Assembly (NCBI GenBank): GCA_030248135.1
Contig: JASANC010003917.1
Location: 152,443 to 216,442, forward strand
Reading direction: 5' to 3'
Origin: Theristus sp. LFF4_11
Lineage: Eukaryota; Nematoda; Chromadorea; Monhysterida; Xyalidae
DNA: 64,000 bases
A model generated the notes under the pieces. The model had not been told where the DNA came from and ran no database searches. It saw nothing but the letters and a program-made list of their open reading frames with translations. Shown piece by piece: positions 24,951-37,237 of the stretch. The position numbers were made by a program, and so were the translations under genes. The stretch's first letter is position 1. Every line of letters starts with the position of its first letter.

Positions 24951-27900
24951 TCACAGCATTGAAACGCCTGTTCGCAACGCTAGCACCAAATCGATTATGT
25001 AGAGCACCATTGCCAGAAATGCTAGGATCTGCAAATACACCACATTATTGTTTTTTATGGGATTTTTCAGGTATTTCACCCCATGGTGGAACAGGATGCG
25101 CTTTCTGCCACCCACACGGTGCGCAGACGTTAAGGAGCATTCATGAAGCAGCATTTAGCGACCAGGTAACTGTGTTGTAACACAACTATGTGTCACTAAA
25201 TACTGCTTCATGAATGATGCTTTTAGGAAATTCGCGGCGACATGCACCCGCAAAGCCGGCTAGCGCATCGTTTTCCACCACACTATCGCACGGGCACAAC
25301 GAATCAGCTTTCAAAAAATACTACAACTTTGACACACTCTGTTTTTCAAATGGACCAATCGTATGTACAGTCAATTCCGAAGCAACCAACCAATCAGCCA
25401 TGATGTACAGTTTATTTCGTTGAACCTGTCATTTTTTTTGCAGAATGCAGAGTCTGCGAAACTTTACGGTAAACTGAACCGGCTCGGGGTTGGTCGAGGA
25501 ATCAATAGAAGCCCGCATTTGTAGCAAACTAATGTCTGTATTCTAACCCCTGCGGGACTGCAAAAGATGACAATGCTAAAGAAAAAAACAAACTGTACAG
25601 TTTCTGATCAAACGCAAAAAACCGTTTCACAACAATGCCACATTTGCCATACCGTTGCAATCGCCCACTCCCAACGCCCACACGCAATCGGGTGGCGGTC
25701 GCCGTACGGCGGATAGCACGCGGCGTACCACGCCTCAATGATGGCGCCAATGAGGTACACCACAATCGACAACGCGCTCAGGGTGGTGTCCTGAAGACGC
25801 AGAACACTCGTTGGCGACAAGTGACACTGGTCGTGTGCGCATGCTGTGTGTGCGCCGCGCAACACTAATCAGGCACATTATTGTCGCTGAATGCAATGAT
25901 TGGTCTGGCTTGACTCCTTGTTCGTCGGTTTTAACAGGTGTGTTATTGCGTCCGTTTCATTCGCGGCATGCAGTCGAACTCTTATAATTATTTATAGGCA
26001 ATCAGATGATTGGTTGGTGATCACGTGCACAATGCTTTCACTGCAGGCGTTGCCATAGAGGCGAAATCTGTTTTGCAAAAAAGCATTCATCACGTGCTCA
26101 CCAACCAATCAGCTGATTGCCTACAGTTTTGAGTTTGACTGTAAGTATACTGTTCTGAGTGGGAATGTTTTGGGCAGGCTTCTGCCTGTTGTTGTCGGTC
26201 GGACGGACAAGCCAGACCACACGGCTGATGAAACCGCAAAAAAGCGAACTTTCCGTATTGCAGAGGGGAGAACATAAATGCGTAAACATGGTAAAATGCA
26301 AGCTAAAGTTGCAACACCAAAGCACTCGTGAACTCTGCTTTTACCGTGTTCCGCCAGGCCTGATAGCGCCGCGATGTCTGCGTCGTCAACAGCAGACAAA
26401 GCGTGACAAACACGGCGATGGAAAACAGAATGACAACAACGATTTGACCCTGCGTTGAGGTGCTCGAAACGAACTGGCCGAAGCCGTACGACCAACTCGG
26501 TGCGGTAATCAGCACAATCGCGAGCACACCCACAAACTGAAAACATCGTTGGAAACGTTGCTTAACCACGCCAGTTGCATCTATGCCTTTGTGACACTCA
26601 GAGCCGCTGATGTTCTGCTTCTTTTCCCCTTCTAGTTCACTCTTTTTATTTTGTTTTACATTCGCTCAAAGAAATTCCCCAATGCGCGCCCTTGTTCGTG
26701 GCCTTTTCAACGTGCCATTTCCGTTCTCCATGCCCATTCATTTCAATGACAACATCCTTTTCAAAACAAACGAAGTTCCAAAACAACAGCCGAAGGGTGT
26801 GGTTCTTCGGTAACCTGAGATGCTCGTGGATACGTTCATCTTAGGTTAGCGCAGAACACCGCTCGGTTGTTTGCCCAACCACAGCCCGGCACAAAAAGTG
26901 GAATCTCACGGAAATGAGCCTGAATAATGGAATGGCACGGAAAAGGGCATGAATAAGGGTACGCTGAAGGGAATTCCTCCAGGCATGTATGTACAAATGC
27001 AAACTATTTGGCGTTCTCACTAACCATCTGCGCGGCCTTGACGGCGTAACGCCACGCGACGGGATACTTGCGGTCAGCATAGGCGGCGGTGCCGGGCACC
27101 GGGTACGGGTAGCGCTTTCCGAATGCACCGCCTTGACCGCGGAATCGTGTCGACGCCGCCGTGGTGACACTCGGCGCGTACATTGTCTGTCTTTGGTGGT
27201 AGCGCGACGGTCGCTCGAAACCGATGACCGACGGGCCGGCAGCCGGTTGCGCACCGTATTGACCGGCGGTGCCGTAGAACGACTCCGCTGGTGGCGGTGC
27301 AAACTGCGGCGGTTGATACTGATATGGATACGGGTACTCGGGAAACGTCTTACGACGGTACGCGGTCCCGCTGCGCTTGTAGTAGACGGGCCGCGGGAAC
27401 TTTAGCGGGCCGCTGAATGAGCGCAACCGCTCGTCGTAGTAGTAGCGACCGTCGGCGTAATCGAGGTACGCCGGCGTTTTCTCCTCCGGTACACGGTAGT
27501 AGAGGCCTGTGAAATGCGGTCACTAATCATTCAAATCAACGAAATACGACCCGTTTTTTGTGGACAGTGCGGTATTAATTTTTTAGGTTCTACGACGTTT
27601 GCACAGACATGTTTAAGAAACTCGGGGCACTTCACCAATTTTTCCCGTGCCATGTGTGAAACTGTTCCAAACGCGCGCTGAGTCGCAGAACCATAAACGT
27701 GTTTTAACTCAGAAAGTTGTTTTTTTTGGCATACCCGGCGCTGCTCGAAGCAGACGCGACGGCGCGGTACGAGCCCGTCGGTACCTCCGATGTTTGCGGT
27801 CAGTCTCGTAAGGCGGGTGTATCGGCGGGCCCTGGGGTACATAGCCGCTGTCGCGGTGCGTCGTGCCTCCGCTCGGGTAGTACGCCAGATTGATTGGGAT

Positions 27901-29339
27901 CTGTAGTTTTTTTCGCTGTCGTAGGTGGAATAGAACACGCAGGTGTGATTGAATTCTATGTTTTGACTTGACCAATCAGTGGTGCGTAGCACAAAAAGAG
28001 CCAATCAGCTGGTTGTATACCATACCCTTATGTCAATTCAACTGTAGCAAAATGCATAGTGGAATAATCCTAAACTCAAGAACTGATTGAACTATAAAGA
28101 CGAAAAACATTTGTACATTATAGCAGGTGCTGCAAAAAAATTGAAATTGCAACAATAATAAAGCACTCAGTGAAGCGGGGAACTGTAAGAAAAAAAACGC
28201 ACTCTGCTGCAATAGTAACCAGCAGAACAAAAACCTGTCTCTAAAGAAAAAATCTACATTAGGGCGTGGTGTACTGGATCTGGGTGTGATCTTTGGAAAA
28301 AAGACCGACGAACAAAACTATATCGCTGCCTTGTGCAAATAGACATACTTTTCAAAACGCCAGTGATACCAACCAACTATTGTTACGAAATTGAGTTGAA
28401 GAATAAAAAAAACACCACGGCGAAAGAGAGCGAGAGACAGCTCAACGGGCATCGTAAATGGCATCCAAAATGCAGTGAGAGCGAGTCACGCACAAAACCG
28501 CGCCTGATACGATTATGCAACCACGACGAGGAATGACTGTTGCGGTCGCAAGCAAGCAACCAATCAGCGTGTCGCAAGCAAGCAACCAATCAGCGTGTCG
28601 CACGCAAGCAACCAATCAGCGTGTCGCAAGCAAGCAACCAATCAGCGCGTTGCAAGCAAGCAACCAATCGGCGCGCTGCACTCGCCTCGTCTAACGAAGT
28701 GAACGGCCGTTGCGAGCCGAATCCCGTGTATCCGTAGTAGTGCGCCGGCACCGCGTGTCGTCGTGGTCGTCGGCGTCGTTGCTGTCTCGCGTGCTGCTGT
28801 CGCTGCCGTGCGCTGATTGGCTGTTTACTCGCTGTCTGCTGCTGCCGACGCATAATATAAACGTCGGCGGGGATTATCCGAACGGTCAACCGATCACCAC
28901 CGCTAGCCGCTAGTGATCCGCCGTTGATCTGACGGCGAAGCAACGGTGGTTGTGTTGATGTTGTCGTTGGTTGTTGTTGTTGAACGCGGAAAACTGCGCG
29001 ACCCGGCGTGTGTGTTGTTGTAGGAATGTTGTGTTGTTGTTGCGCTGTGTCGGCGACTGTCGAGTGCCGCCCGTAGTAAGGCGCTGGGGCAAACGTAAAT
29101 TGTGCGTTAACACTGTCGTTAATATTATTAATGTTAGCGGTGTTGCTGTTGCGACGACGCAAACACTCGCCCGCCGCCGTTGTACTGTTTGTTCTAGCAG
29201 ACGAGCTCAGCTCAGTTAACGTGTAACTGCTGCTGTTGTTGTTGTTGTGCAGCCAGTGATCCACCACGATCGGATTGTAGAAATCGTGTGCGTTTTGTCG
29301 CGTATTCCATCCAGCTGTTGTAGCAACGTTGTACAACAT
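24951..29339 (-). CDS. MARVEL-domain four-TM protein
   Basis: Six exons: 29339-28665 (3' end uncertain), 27900-27735, 27506-27025, 26536-26345, 25790-25653 and 25028-24951. With that first donor all phases close, giving 576 aa. The N-terminal two thirds is cytoplasmic-looking: Asn/Ser/Gln-rich in exon 1, then Tyr/Pro/Arg-rich (YPYPYQYQPPQ, RYPYPVPG). Four hydrophobic segments follow: FVGVLAIVLITAPSWSYGFG, QIVVVILFSIAVFVTLCLLL, LSALSIVVYLIGAIIEAWYA and ILAFLAMVLYIIDLVLALR. This spacing fits the MARVEL module of membrane-apposition and tight-junction proteins. The tail after TM4 is only a few residues. A 26-bp minisatellite at the end of exon 1 makes its donor ambiguous; 28752 is an alternative exon end in the same phase. 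Confidence 0.72.
25138..25220. repeat. Small palindromic element (CATTCATGAAGCA family)
   Basis: GCATTCATGAAGCAGC and GCTTCATGAATGATGC form inverted ends about 83 bp apart; inner arms ATTTAGCGAC and GTCACTAAAT also pair. It lies in the last intron of the MARVEL gene and matches the copy at 7957-8028. Confidence 0.65.
25971..26141. mobile_element. MITE with CAGTCGAACTC termini
   Basis: Begins CAGTCGAACTC and ends GAGTTTGACTG-TA. Inner arms TAGGCAATCAG and CTGATTGCCTA pair. It shares termini with the 2-kb element at 16555-18592 and the MITE at 44325-44492. It lies in an intron of the MARVEL gene. Confidence 0.7.
28549..28680. repeat. 26-bp minisatellite, five units
   Basis: CAATCAGCGT or its variant recurs at 28561, 28587, 28613, 28639 and 28665, a strict 26-bp period. 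On the minus strand each unit contains ATTG followed by GTTGCTTGC, a potential splice donor. The array abuts the end of exon 1 of the MARVEL gene. Confidence 0.9.
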
Positions 29340-29401
29340 TCGCTTTTTTTACAATGCTTGCTCATCAGACGTAATACGCCGGGGTTATTTTCGTCAGCGT
29401 T

Positions 29402-30115
29402 TCATCCATTGTTTTTCGTAAAGATGATTACGGTAATTACTGTGTGCTGGGTCCTGCCACGACGTTGACCCATATAGACTCCGAGCGAACTTTGTCGCAG
29501 TAAAAGTAAAAGGCAAAAAAGAAGAAGCAATTTTGTTTTGTATTTGATCATTTGGTATGACATGTTACTGTAGGTATCGTTATTGCACTTGGAATACCCG
29601 AAGATAATTTTAGAGATTTTAAAATTTGCTGTTCTTTCATTTCCAGTTTTTTTCTTTGCGTTTATCATTCGCATGACCAGATTTAGAAGAAAACTCGATT
29701 TCGTGAGAAGAAGGGTGTCGTGAAATAGTGATGCTGTCGTTTGGGATTGACTAGAAAGGACCATTGAAAAAAACAGAAACAGAGCACTGAAAACCGTTTG
29801 TTCAACAAAAGTTTGCACTTCTGTTGAATGTTTCAATCGCAAATTCACAAGCAGCCAATCAACGAGACCTGTGTGCGAAGGGTTCAAAGTTTTCAAGTTT
29901 TTTTTAATTTCAATAAAGCCACTTGATTCTGCAAGCGTTTGGTGTTCGAATAATGTCAGTTTAAACGATTGTTGATCAGCCTCATTGCAGCGTTTGAAGT
30001 TTCCCGCGCGCTGATTGATCATATCAGTCAAATTCAGCGTAACAACTTGTCTCTTGTAACTTATGAAACTCAACAAAACAAACTTCTTGAGAGAGTAAAC
30101 TTTTTCAAGCTGCAA
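29402..30115 (-). CDS. Unrecognised 237-aa open frame
   Basis: An uninterrupted ATG-initiated frame in AT-rich sequence just upstream of the MARVEL gene on the same strand. The product has two hydrophobic stretches (FSALFLFFSMVL and LLLLFCLLLLL) and no motif I recognise. Codon use is AT-rich, unlike the GC-rich exons of the neighbouring genes. It may be chance or an unspliced remnant. Confidence 0.22.
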   Translation of the reverse strand: MQLEKVYSLKKFVLLSFISYKRQVVTLNLTDMINQRAGNFKRCNEADQQSFKLTLFEHQTLAESSGFIEIKKNLKTLNPSHTGLVDWLLVNLRLKHSTEVQTFVEQTVFSALFLFFSMVLSSQSQTTASLFHDTLLLTKSSFLLNLVMRMINAKKKTGNERTANFKISKIIFGYSKCNNDTYSNMSYQMIKYKTKLLLLFCLLLLLRQSSLGVYMGQRRGRTQHTVITVIIFTKNNG

Positions 30116-31585
30116 TCATAAATACGCAAGACAACAAAAACATACGCACGGGGGTTATAGCAAAAATCGTCTGTTTTTTAAGTATTTTTCCACACGGCAA
30201 ATATCAGTCATTTTATAAAATGCATCGGTTAAAATTTTGTTTGTTTACTTCCGTAAAATCAAAGCGCAGCTTCGCCACTTGTGAATTCACCCAGCGCGCG
30301 ACAGCCTAACTGTTCACAAAGCAGCTGCAACAGCGTAGTATAGGAATGCGCGATTTGGAAACGTGCTCAGATTCAGTAAACGTGAAAAGATGAAATTTTA
30401 TATAACAAATCATACAGTGCACAACTCAATTAGAAACATTGCACATTTATCTACCGGCGATTAGAGCTTGCTGCAACAATTGTCTAAAAGCGGCGGTAGC
30501 TTTTGTATTCCTAAACAACGCAGAACCATGCTTACTGCTTTCAAAATTTTTGTCAAGTTGAAAATACAGTCAACCAGTGTATTAGCGTCCGTTCAACATC
30601 GGAAAGAGCACAATATGTTGACCTGAACTTCTTCAACAGCAAACTGCTACATGCAAGGCAGCACAAGTTTTCCAAGGAAAGCACGACAAAAGAACAGCTT
30701 GAAAACTGGATAAGCGTCATTATGGTTTGCAAATATGGAAATTACTGAAGCCATGTTTGAGAAGAACGTGTGAAAACATCGCCGCATCAACGTATTTATC
30801 TTGGAGGCTTTAGCAACAGTTGCATTGACCAAGTAAAGCTAAAGTGACAAATAATTGCAAACACAAATAAATCACCGAACGTAGTTTATTTGTTTCAATA
30901 AAATAAGTGTGTACCGGCATAAGAGGTACGGTAAAACTTCTTATTGCGGTACTTGACCGATGAAAAGCGGCAGTGACGAGAGGACGAGGCAACAAATTGA
31001 ATTGCTACTAAAAGGGCTACCATACAAATAGATCTTCAATAAGAGTGCAACACCATTGAAAGCACCTAAAATGTGTGGATTTTTGTTTGGAACTGAATGT
31101 AACAGGCATTTCAGAGGGTTGAAAACAAAAAAGTGCAGCTACAATGTGTAGCTAAACCCTCGTTAACTTCCCTCGTTGTCGTCCACCGCATCATTGTTGT
31201 GTCTTCATTATTTGTGTGAAAAAACAACAAAATTCTGTCTTTTTATTGCGTTACGTTAAAAAAAAACTTTTGTTCATGCCAAAACTGGGTATATGCAATG
31301 AATATACCAAGTTTCACAGCTTCCACAGTTTCAAATTCAGTAGTTTCAATAAGCAGCCCCTCTTCCCGGCATGCCATATGTAAAACTACTACTCACAGCG
31401 TTGTTTGATGTTTATTCAGGCGCAGATGTGGATCCATATTTTATAGTACGTAGTTGTGTTTCAAGCAAATCAACATGTTTTCGCTGAAATAATTCAATAA
31501 TTTTAGTTCATTAACGGCGAAACCAAGTAGCAAGTGGCAAAAAGCAAAACACCGGATAAGAGTTTTCTTTTTGTCAGGTGTAATT
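30116..31585. other. intergenic, no gene recognised
   Basis: AT-rich spacer with short frames only. I saw no motif, no splice-bounded exon and no RNA gene. Confidence 0.5.
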
Positions 31586-31586
31586 A

Positions 31587-31682
31587 CCGTAAAATCTTGC
31601 ATATGAGGTCTCCTTATATAAATTTGAAAATCAAAAATTTCTGAAAAAAAGTGGGAGGAACCTTATATGCAAGACTTTACGG
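31587..31682. mobile_element. 96-bp TA-flanked MITE
   Basis: TA-CCGTAAAATCTTGCATATG at the left and CATATAAGG-type complement ending AGACTTTACGG-TA at the right give near-perfect 22-bp inverted repeats. The CCGTA terminus resembles the larger elements at 33362 and 53585. Confidence 0.75.
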
Positions 31683-31885
31683 TATTACATGAAGCCAAGA
31701 AAACACTCAGTGATGCGCGCAGATAAAAACAGTTTCAAATATTGTGTGTGCGTGAGTCACAGTAACGAAAACAAGTTGACAAGAAAATACGGTATGTCCA
31801 CATATCGATCACACAAAAAAGTCGCACACTCAAATCTACTCCTGACGATATTCCAACCACAAAAAAATATAATCAACGATTTTCT

Positions 31886-34457
31886 TTACGCATTCAAAAT
31901 TAGAATTTTATCAGCTTCTGTTACGACAATCTCCGGCACGGAGCCGGATCGAAACGCGGCGTGCGCTTCAGTTGGCTTCAACGTTTTCACCTTTTTCAAC
32001 GCCACGTCCAGCACCGACTGAGACAAGGACTTTGCGGCTGGCACGTGTTTCTGTGGCGTCGTGGCGCACCGATTTCCATCGGTCGTCTCCAGTCGTCCTG
32101 TTGCGAAAGTCGCTTCTGTCGGTGTTCTCGTGCTCTGCTCATTTTCAATCGTTGCCGTTTCTTTCGCCACAAACGTCTCGCCAGTGTTTCTATTTGATGA
32201 CGTCACAGTGTCCGCCATTCGCCAGAACGACCTGCCACCGCAGCCAGCTGGCGGCGCTTTCGCCGACCAACTGTGGCATTTCAGCACGGTTTTCACGAGC
32301 GGCGCTTTGGCACCGCCGAAAACTGGCGGAATGACCGATGTTCTTGCGAGGTCACTTCGGTGGTGAAGCGGAACCATTTGGCTGCTGTTTTGGTCGTTCA
32401 CAGCCGTTTGCGACCTCGCACGTCCCGCACTTGCGGAGCTGCACTTTTTCGACCCGAAAACGCTGAACGGCCATTTCGACGTTAGCGCGCTCGTTAGACT
32501 CGATTTAGCGGAGGCGTTACTTTTTGCGTGCTGCTTCCGTTTGTTGGTCTTTTTCAGGTTCTTCAGGCCGCCGGCGCCGCGAAGCCGCAACGCCAACGAC
32601 TTGCGGTCGAACTTTTTCCGTCCGAGAATGTCCATTTTGCTGCAGTCATCGCCGAGCCGATTTTTGTACATGTGCGACGAGGTGGACGTGGCACGCGAGA
32701 CGTGCTGGTGCGAACCTGGAAATATGCTTGAAATGTGTTGAAATATGCTAAAAAACATGTTCAATATAATGCTGGAACTTTATTGAAAACTAGCAGTTGA
32801 CCCGTGCCTACGGCCCGGGTAAGCAATGTTTGCGATTTTGTTAACAGCAAGGTGCACCCGCGGATTCATCGACATTTATTTGCTTCTGTTTTCCTGGAAC
32901 TGGAAACGTGTTGATTTTTTTAACCAAAGCTTTCACGCATTTAAATTCGTTGATACCGTTTATTGTTTGGGGCAAGCGTTCCGCGTTTATTTTTATCTCG
33001 AGAACCCGCTCGATTTTTAAAAGTACTTTTCAAACGTTTCAATTGTTTGTTTTCATGCTTTTCGATTTGGTGTCAATTCTATGTCAAAAATGATTTTTTA
33101 TGACTCTGTTTCGCTGATTTTGCAATTGTTGAGAATTTTTTTTTCTAAACTAATTAAATTTGCTGCTCCGGTTTGTTATTGGCTAGTTATTAAACTCTGT
33201 TAAAGGCAAGTCGTTCCCGTTAGATTTTTTCTGGTTGACCGAAATTGTTCAAACGTGACTTGATTGTTTCACAATTTCATTTTTCAAAGTCGCTAAGTTT
33301 GACGTAAAGAGACCCGTTTATTTTTTATTTAACAGAACCGGCCGGAATCGATACCCGTTTACCGTATTACCTCTAATAAACCCCCATGGGGGTTTATTTC
33401 TTCAGCGACTTCTGGGGGTGGGGGTTTATTTTTGGGGGGGATTATTTTTGGGGGGGGGGTTTATTTGGAAACCATTTTTAGGGGTGGGCAAAATGGCAAA
33501 AATACCTTCCATGGCAGGAAGGAAGTCGCAGAAACTTCTACTTTTCACAGAGATTTCCTTTTGTAACAGCCTTTTGTAATGAAATTACCACTAACTCATC
33601 CCTTTGGGGCCTTTGGTAGCACAATTTCACCAATGTCACTGCATTCAGCCACTGAATTCGCTAGGTATGTGTTTCAAACAGGTTTCTAATAAACCCCCAT
33701 GGGGGTTTATTTTGGGGGGGATTATTTGGAAACTTGTCGAGGGGGTGGGGGTTTATTTTTGGGGGGGGGGGGTTTAATTTTGGGGGGGTTTAATAGAGGT
33801 AATACGGTATTTGCACAATCTCATGGTGAGTCCGCTTTTGCACAAAATTTTTTTTAACAATATGATTTCAGTTTCTGCTATTTTTAAATTGCAAATTTGT
33901 GTTCTCCTCAATTTTGATTTTTGAAAGTCACAGGATTTGAGTAAAAATTTTGTAAAAACTGCTGTTTGTTTAGTGCTCGCACAATCGATGTTCATGACCT
34001 GTTTCATTTTGCTTTGATCGAATATTCCGCATCAATGTTACCCGTGTATTTGGTTGGAAAAAATTGGGATTCAATTATTATTCACAGGAAAACCACTTCT
34101 GTAAAAAAAATTCAAAAGCCGATTTCGTTTCTGTTGGTTTTTCAAAGTCGCAAATTTGTTTTATTGGGAGACCCGTTTTTCCAATTCTTGCTATCAATCA
34201 TAATCGGATGTGCCGTCAATTCTGTGCGATAATGGCTTCTTTGAAGCAATTCGTTTCCGCACATTATAATCTCATCTTTTTACATCACCACCAACCAACC
34301 TGACCTAACCATTGCGACCGAACTTTGATGACGAGAGAGAACTGAGTGAATAGAGATGTATTGAAACCCAACAGAGAGAGAAAATGATTCGCATAGAAAA
34401 ATTGTCAAAAAGTGATAACAACATTTTGATTTCGTTACCTTAAATAGCAAAAAGTTG

Positions 34458-34488
<31 letters not shown>

Positions 34489-37132
34489 AAAGTATTATTT
34501 TAGTATAGTAGATATGTTGAACATAATGCTAGAACTACGGTATGTGAAAAAAAGATGCTGAAAATAATGCTGGAAATGTGGAAAAATATGTTTGGCAATG
34601 ATAGATTGAGAGTTTTCAATTGCAGCTGATCAATAACTGCTTTTAACAAAATTTCCATTTTCAACATGTTGTTATTTTTAGGTGCACGTCTACAGATCAA
34701 ATCAGCTGTGTTTGCATGAAACAGCATGTTCACTGGCAAGCCTCAAAACGCACAGAACTGCAAAGCCTCGTCCGAACTTTTTACCTCAAGTGGGTTCTTT
34801 TTGACATATTCTAACCAACAGCCTATACACCTTGAATGCTGACTCGATTCGAGAGATTATAGTCGAACAGATGTGTAGTCGTGTGACTTTGCATTGACAT
34901 TTGTGTCGCTTTGTTGTGCACGGCCAGATCAATTTGAGTCGAGCAAAGACTCTCGGAGCAGGCGCGTTTGATACGCCGCCAGAATGTGATGTAGACGAGC
35001 GGCTGAAAATAGTCAACTTTTTAATGCTCTTTGATGCTCCATTTTTATGTTACTTTATGCAGGTTGACTTCGTATCGCAACATAAAATCAAGAAAACGAC
35101 ATGGGATCCTGAAACATAAAACTGCGTGAGTATTTGTCGTCTCATGCTCTCAAAAATTCCACATTATGTAAAAACGGAGAACATAAAAATTGACTCGTTT
35201 TTATAATTACCCTACGCATAATATGGAATTCTCTCACAATTCGCCAACCTGAATCAACGTGACGACTGCCATTTGCGTGATGTAGCTGATCGGTTGAACG
35301 AATTTGTTGAACGTTGAGTTTTGTTCATAGGTGATCTGGTGATCGTTGATACAACTTTGAATCACCTGTAGCCGAAGGAAGACCAGTTGAACAAAAATTA
35401 GTTATTGGAAAACAGGTGATCGGCTAGCGTCCCCATGAGCCAAATGGTCTTGTCACCCTCGTGGCCTGGGTGGTAGCGCGTTAGACTCGTTGTCTGTACA
35501 TTCGGGGATCGAGCCCGGCCGAGAGGTGTAGAGACATTTAATAACGGAGAAAACTCGATGGGCACTTTACTCGACGTACGCTTTTCCGGGTTAGCCATTG
35601 CTAGAAACATCGCCTAAAATCACCATTCGTTGTTCCGTTCGTTTTCAGACAAAGACAGCGTCTCAGTCTCCCTGTGTCTTACTGAACCTTAAATATGGGT
35701 TAAAACACTGTCGATACAAAAATGACACATTCAAAGCAAGTTCTCTCACCTGTACAACAACAGGAGACATCAGTGCCATCAGCGTCGTGCCCGTCATACT
35801 CGCAGTGAGATAATCGTATTGGAGGCGAATGTAGATGGCGCGTGCAACGTGCGGAGGCGTCGTCATCTGCAGGGGTTATCACTGAGGCGGGTTCGGTTTT
35901 TCAGTTTAAAGAAATCATAAGAGAAAAAGTGTTATGGTTCCATTCGCGCGCGTTGATTGGTTGTTTTGTGTGCGAACTGCTGCAGTCCAAATGGAAAATA
36001 CGTATATGCAACATGACGTGATGATCAACCAATTAGCGATGAGAATTTCTCATGACCCACCAATCAGCACTGAGAATTACAATAACCAACCAATCAGCTA
36101 GTTGCATATTAGCGAGATAGACTGTAGATAATGAAGCGTCAAAATGTTCCAACGAAAAAAAAGAAAACAAATCCCATTTTTTTCAAAAAGCCCACCAAAT
36201 GTGAGTACAAGGTCACATGGAGGGCGAGCGCCTTTCGATGCCGCCAGAGGCGTTTGAAGCCGCCAATCAGCACGAGCACCACCGAGAACACGGCGCCACC
36301 GAGCAGCATTGACGCCGTCAGTGTGCCGCCGTACAGCGCCAGCGGACACGCCGCTTGCACGTAGCGCGTCAGTGGGCGACGGAGTTCGCTGGTTCGCCCG
36401 CCGATCGTGTGCTCGTGCTCTCGGAAACTGGCCATTTCGACGAACACTGGCGACGCCAGGAAGACGCCGACCAGCCAGGCGACCAGCGTCGGCTTCACCA
36501 TTGAGCTCTCGGAGGCGTAGTACGCGAGGAACGTCGACTCTTCCTCGTCCAATAGCGCTTCGCTTTGCTCGTCAAATTTTCTTGAAAAAATAACCGAATG
36601 ATTTTGAGTTGACGTGCTGTTTGAGAATGGCAGTTTTTATGAATCGTCGCGGAAACAAAGCTTTAGATAATCGTTTTGACAATAAAAGTGACGCAACCTT
36701 TTGAACAGCAGCAGCATGACAATCGTTGCAGACGCAGTGACGAGCACCACAAGCTGCAGATATGTTGCCAAAACGCAACCGAAATGCACGTTTGACATTA
36801 CTGCAACATACATACCTAATTGAAGAAGTTATGTCGTTTCAATATGTCAAAGCAATGGACAACACATGCAATGTATTGTATAAACATAAACCGTTCTCGG
36901 ATTACTGACCATATTTCAGCAGATCGGGCTGCCACTGCAGCGGCATCGTCAGCAGAATCAGCAGAATATTTGAAATGGACAAATTCGCCGTTAGCAAATC
37001 AATGCTGCTGCTCACTGGTATTCGTCGCACCAAACAGAGCAGTATGCCATTCGCAACGGGACTCGCCAGCGAGATGCTCGTGTAGAAGATGTGCTCCCAA
37101 GCAACCGGCATTGTTTGCGGCAGCTCAATCAT
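31886..37132 (-). CDS. Seven-TM receptor (orphan, rhodopsin-like) with long tail
   Basis: Exons found: 37132-36910, 36753-36698, 36580-36217, 35866-35750, 35365-35249, 35002-34975 and 32715-31886. Seven hydrophobic segments are visible: SLASPVANGILLCLV (TM1), DLLTANLSISNILLILL (TM2), LVVLVTASATIVMLLLF (TM3), TLVAWLVGVFLASPVFV (TM4), MLLGGAVFSVVLVLIGGF (TM5), TASMTGTTLMALMSPVVV (TM6) and AVVTLIQPLVYITFW (TM7). QPLVY replaces the usual NPxxY. TM3 is followed by an acidic loop instead of DRY. The terminal exon gives a basic, Ser/Thr-rich tail of about 275 residues. It joins in phase across a 2.2-kb intron; reading through the penultimate donor would instead stop at 34823. The exon 1 to TM3 junction does not match in phase, so a small exon is missing or the sequence has an error. 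Ligand unknown. Confidence 0.62.
33362..33807. mobile_element. 446-bp TA-flanked MITE with CCCCC-rich TIR
   Basis: Starts TA-CCGTATTACCTCTAATAAAC followed by CCCC and ends GTTTAATAGAGGTAATACGG-TA. The interior includes ATGGCAAAAATACCTTCCAT and runs of G. A near-identical copy is at 53585-54033. It lies in the last intron of the seven-TM receptor gene. Confidence 0.85.
34459..34492. repeat. (ACAG)n microsatellite
   Basis: About eight perfect GACA/CAGA units in the last intron of the seven-TM receptor gene. Confidence 0.9.
35454..35620 (+). repeat. tRNA-derived SINE-like element
   Basis: The head CCTCGTGGCCTGGGTGG contains an A-box-like segment (35462-35473). GGATCGAGCCC at 35506-35516 is a good B box. 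The tail ends ACATCGCCTAAAAT. It is the best-preserved copy of the family also seen at 1838-2009 and 14437-15168, and lies in an intron of the seven-TM receptor gene. Confidence 0.65.
35983..36124. mobile_element. MITE (CAGTCCAAATGG end), second copy
   Basis: Starts CAGTCCAAATGGAAAATACG and ends GCGAGATAGACTG-TA, with the same order of ATATGCAACATGACG, repeated ACCAATCAGC and GTTGCATATTAGCGAGA as the copy at 14890-15040. Confidence 0.65.
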
Positions 37133-37137
37133 GCTGG

Positions 37138-37235
<98 letters not shown>

Positions 37236-37237
37236 GA
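37138..37237. repeat. (TTG)n microsatellite, about 33 units
   Basis: An uninterrupted TTG run immediately upstream of the first ATG of the seven-TM receptor exon on the minus strand. Confidence 0.95.

Noticed and set aside
26841..27405. Arg-rich open frames on both strands
   Set aside because: Shadows of the Tyr/Pro-rich MARVEL gene exon at 27025-27506, which is the frame that joins neighbours in phase.
31961..32751. Plus-strand open frames of 65-120 aa
   Set aside because: Antisense to the long receptor tail exon; no splice or motif support.
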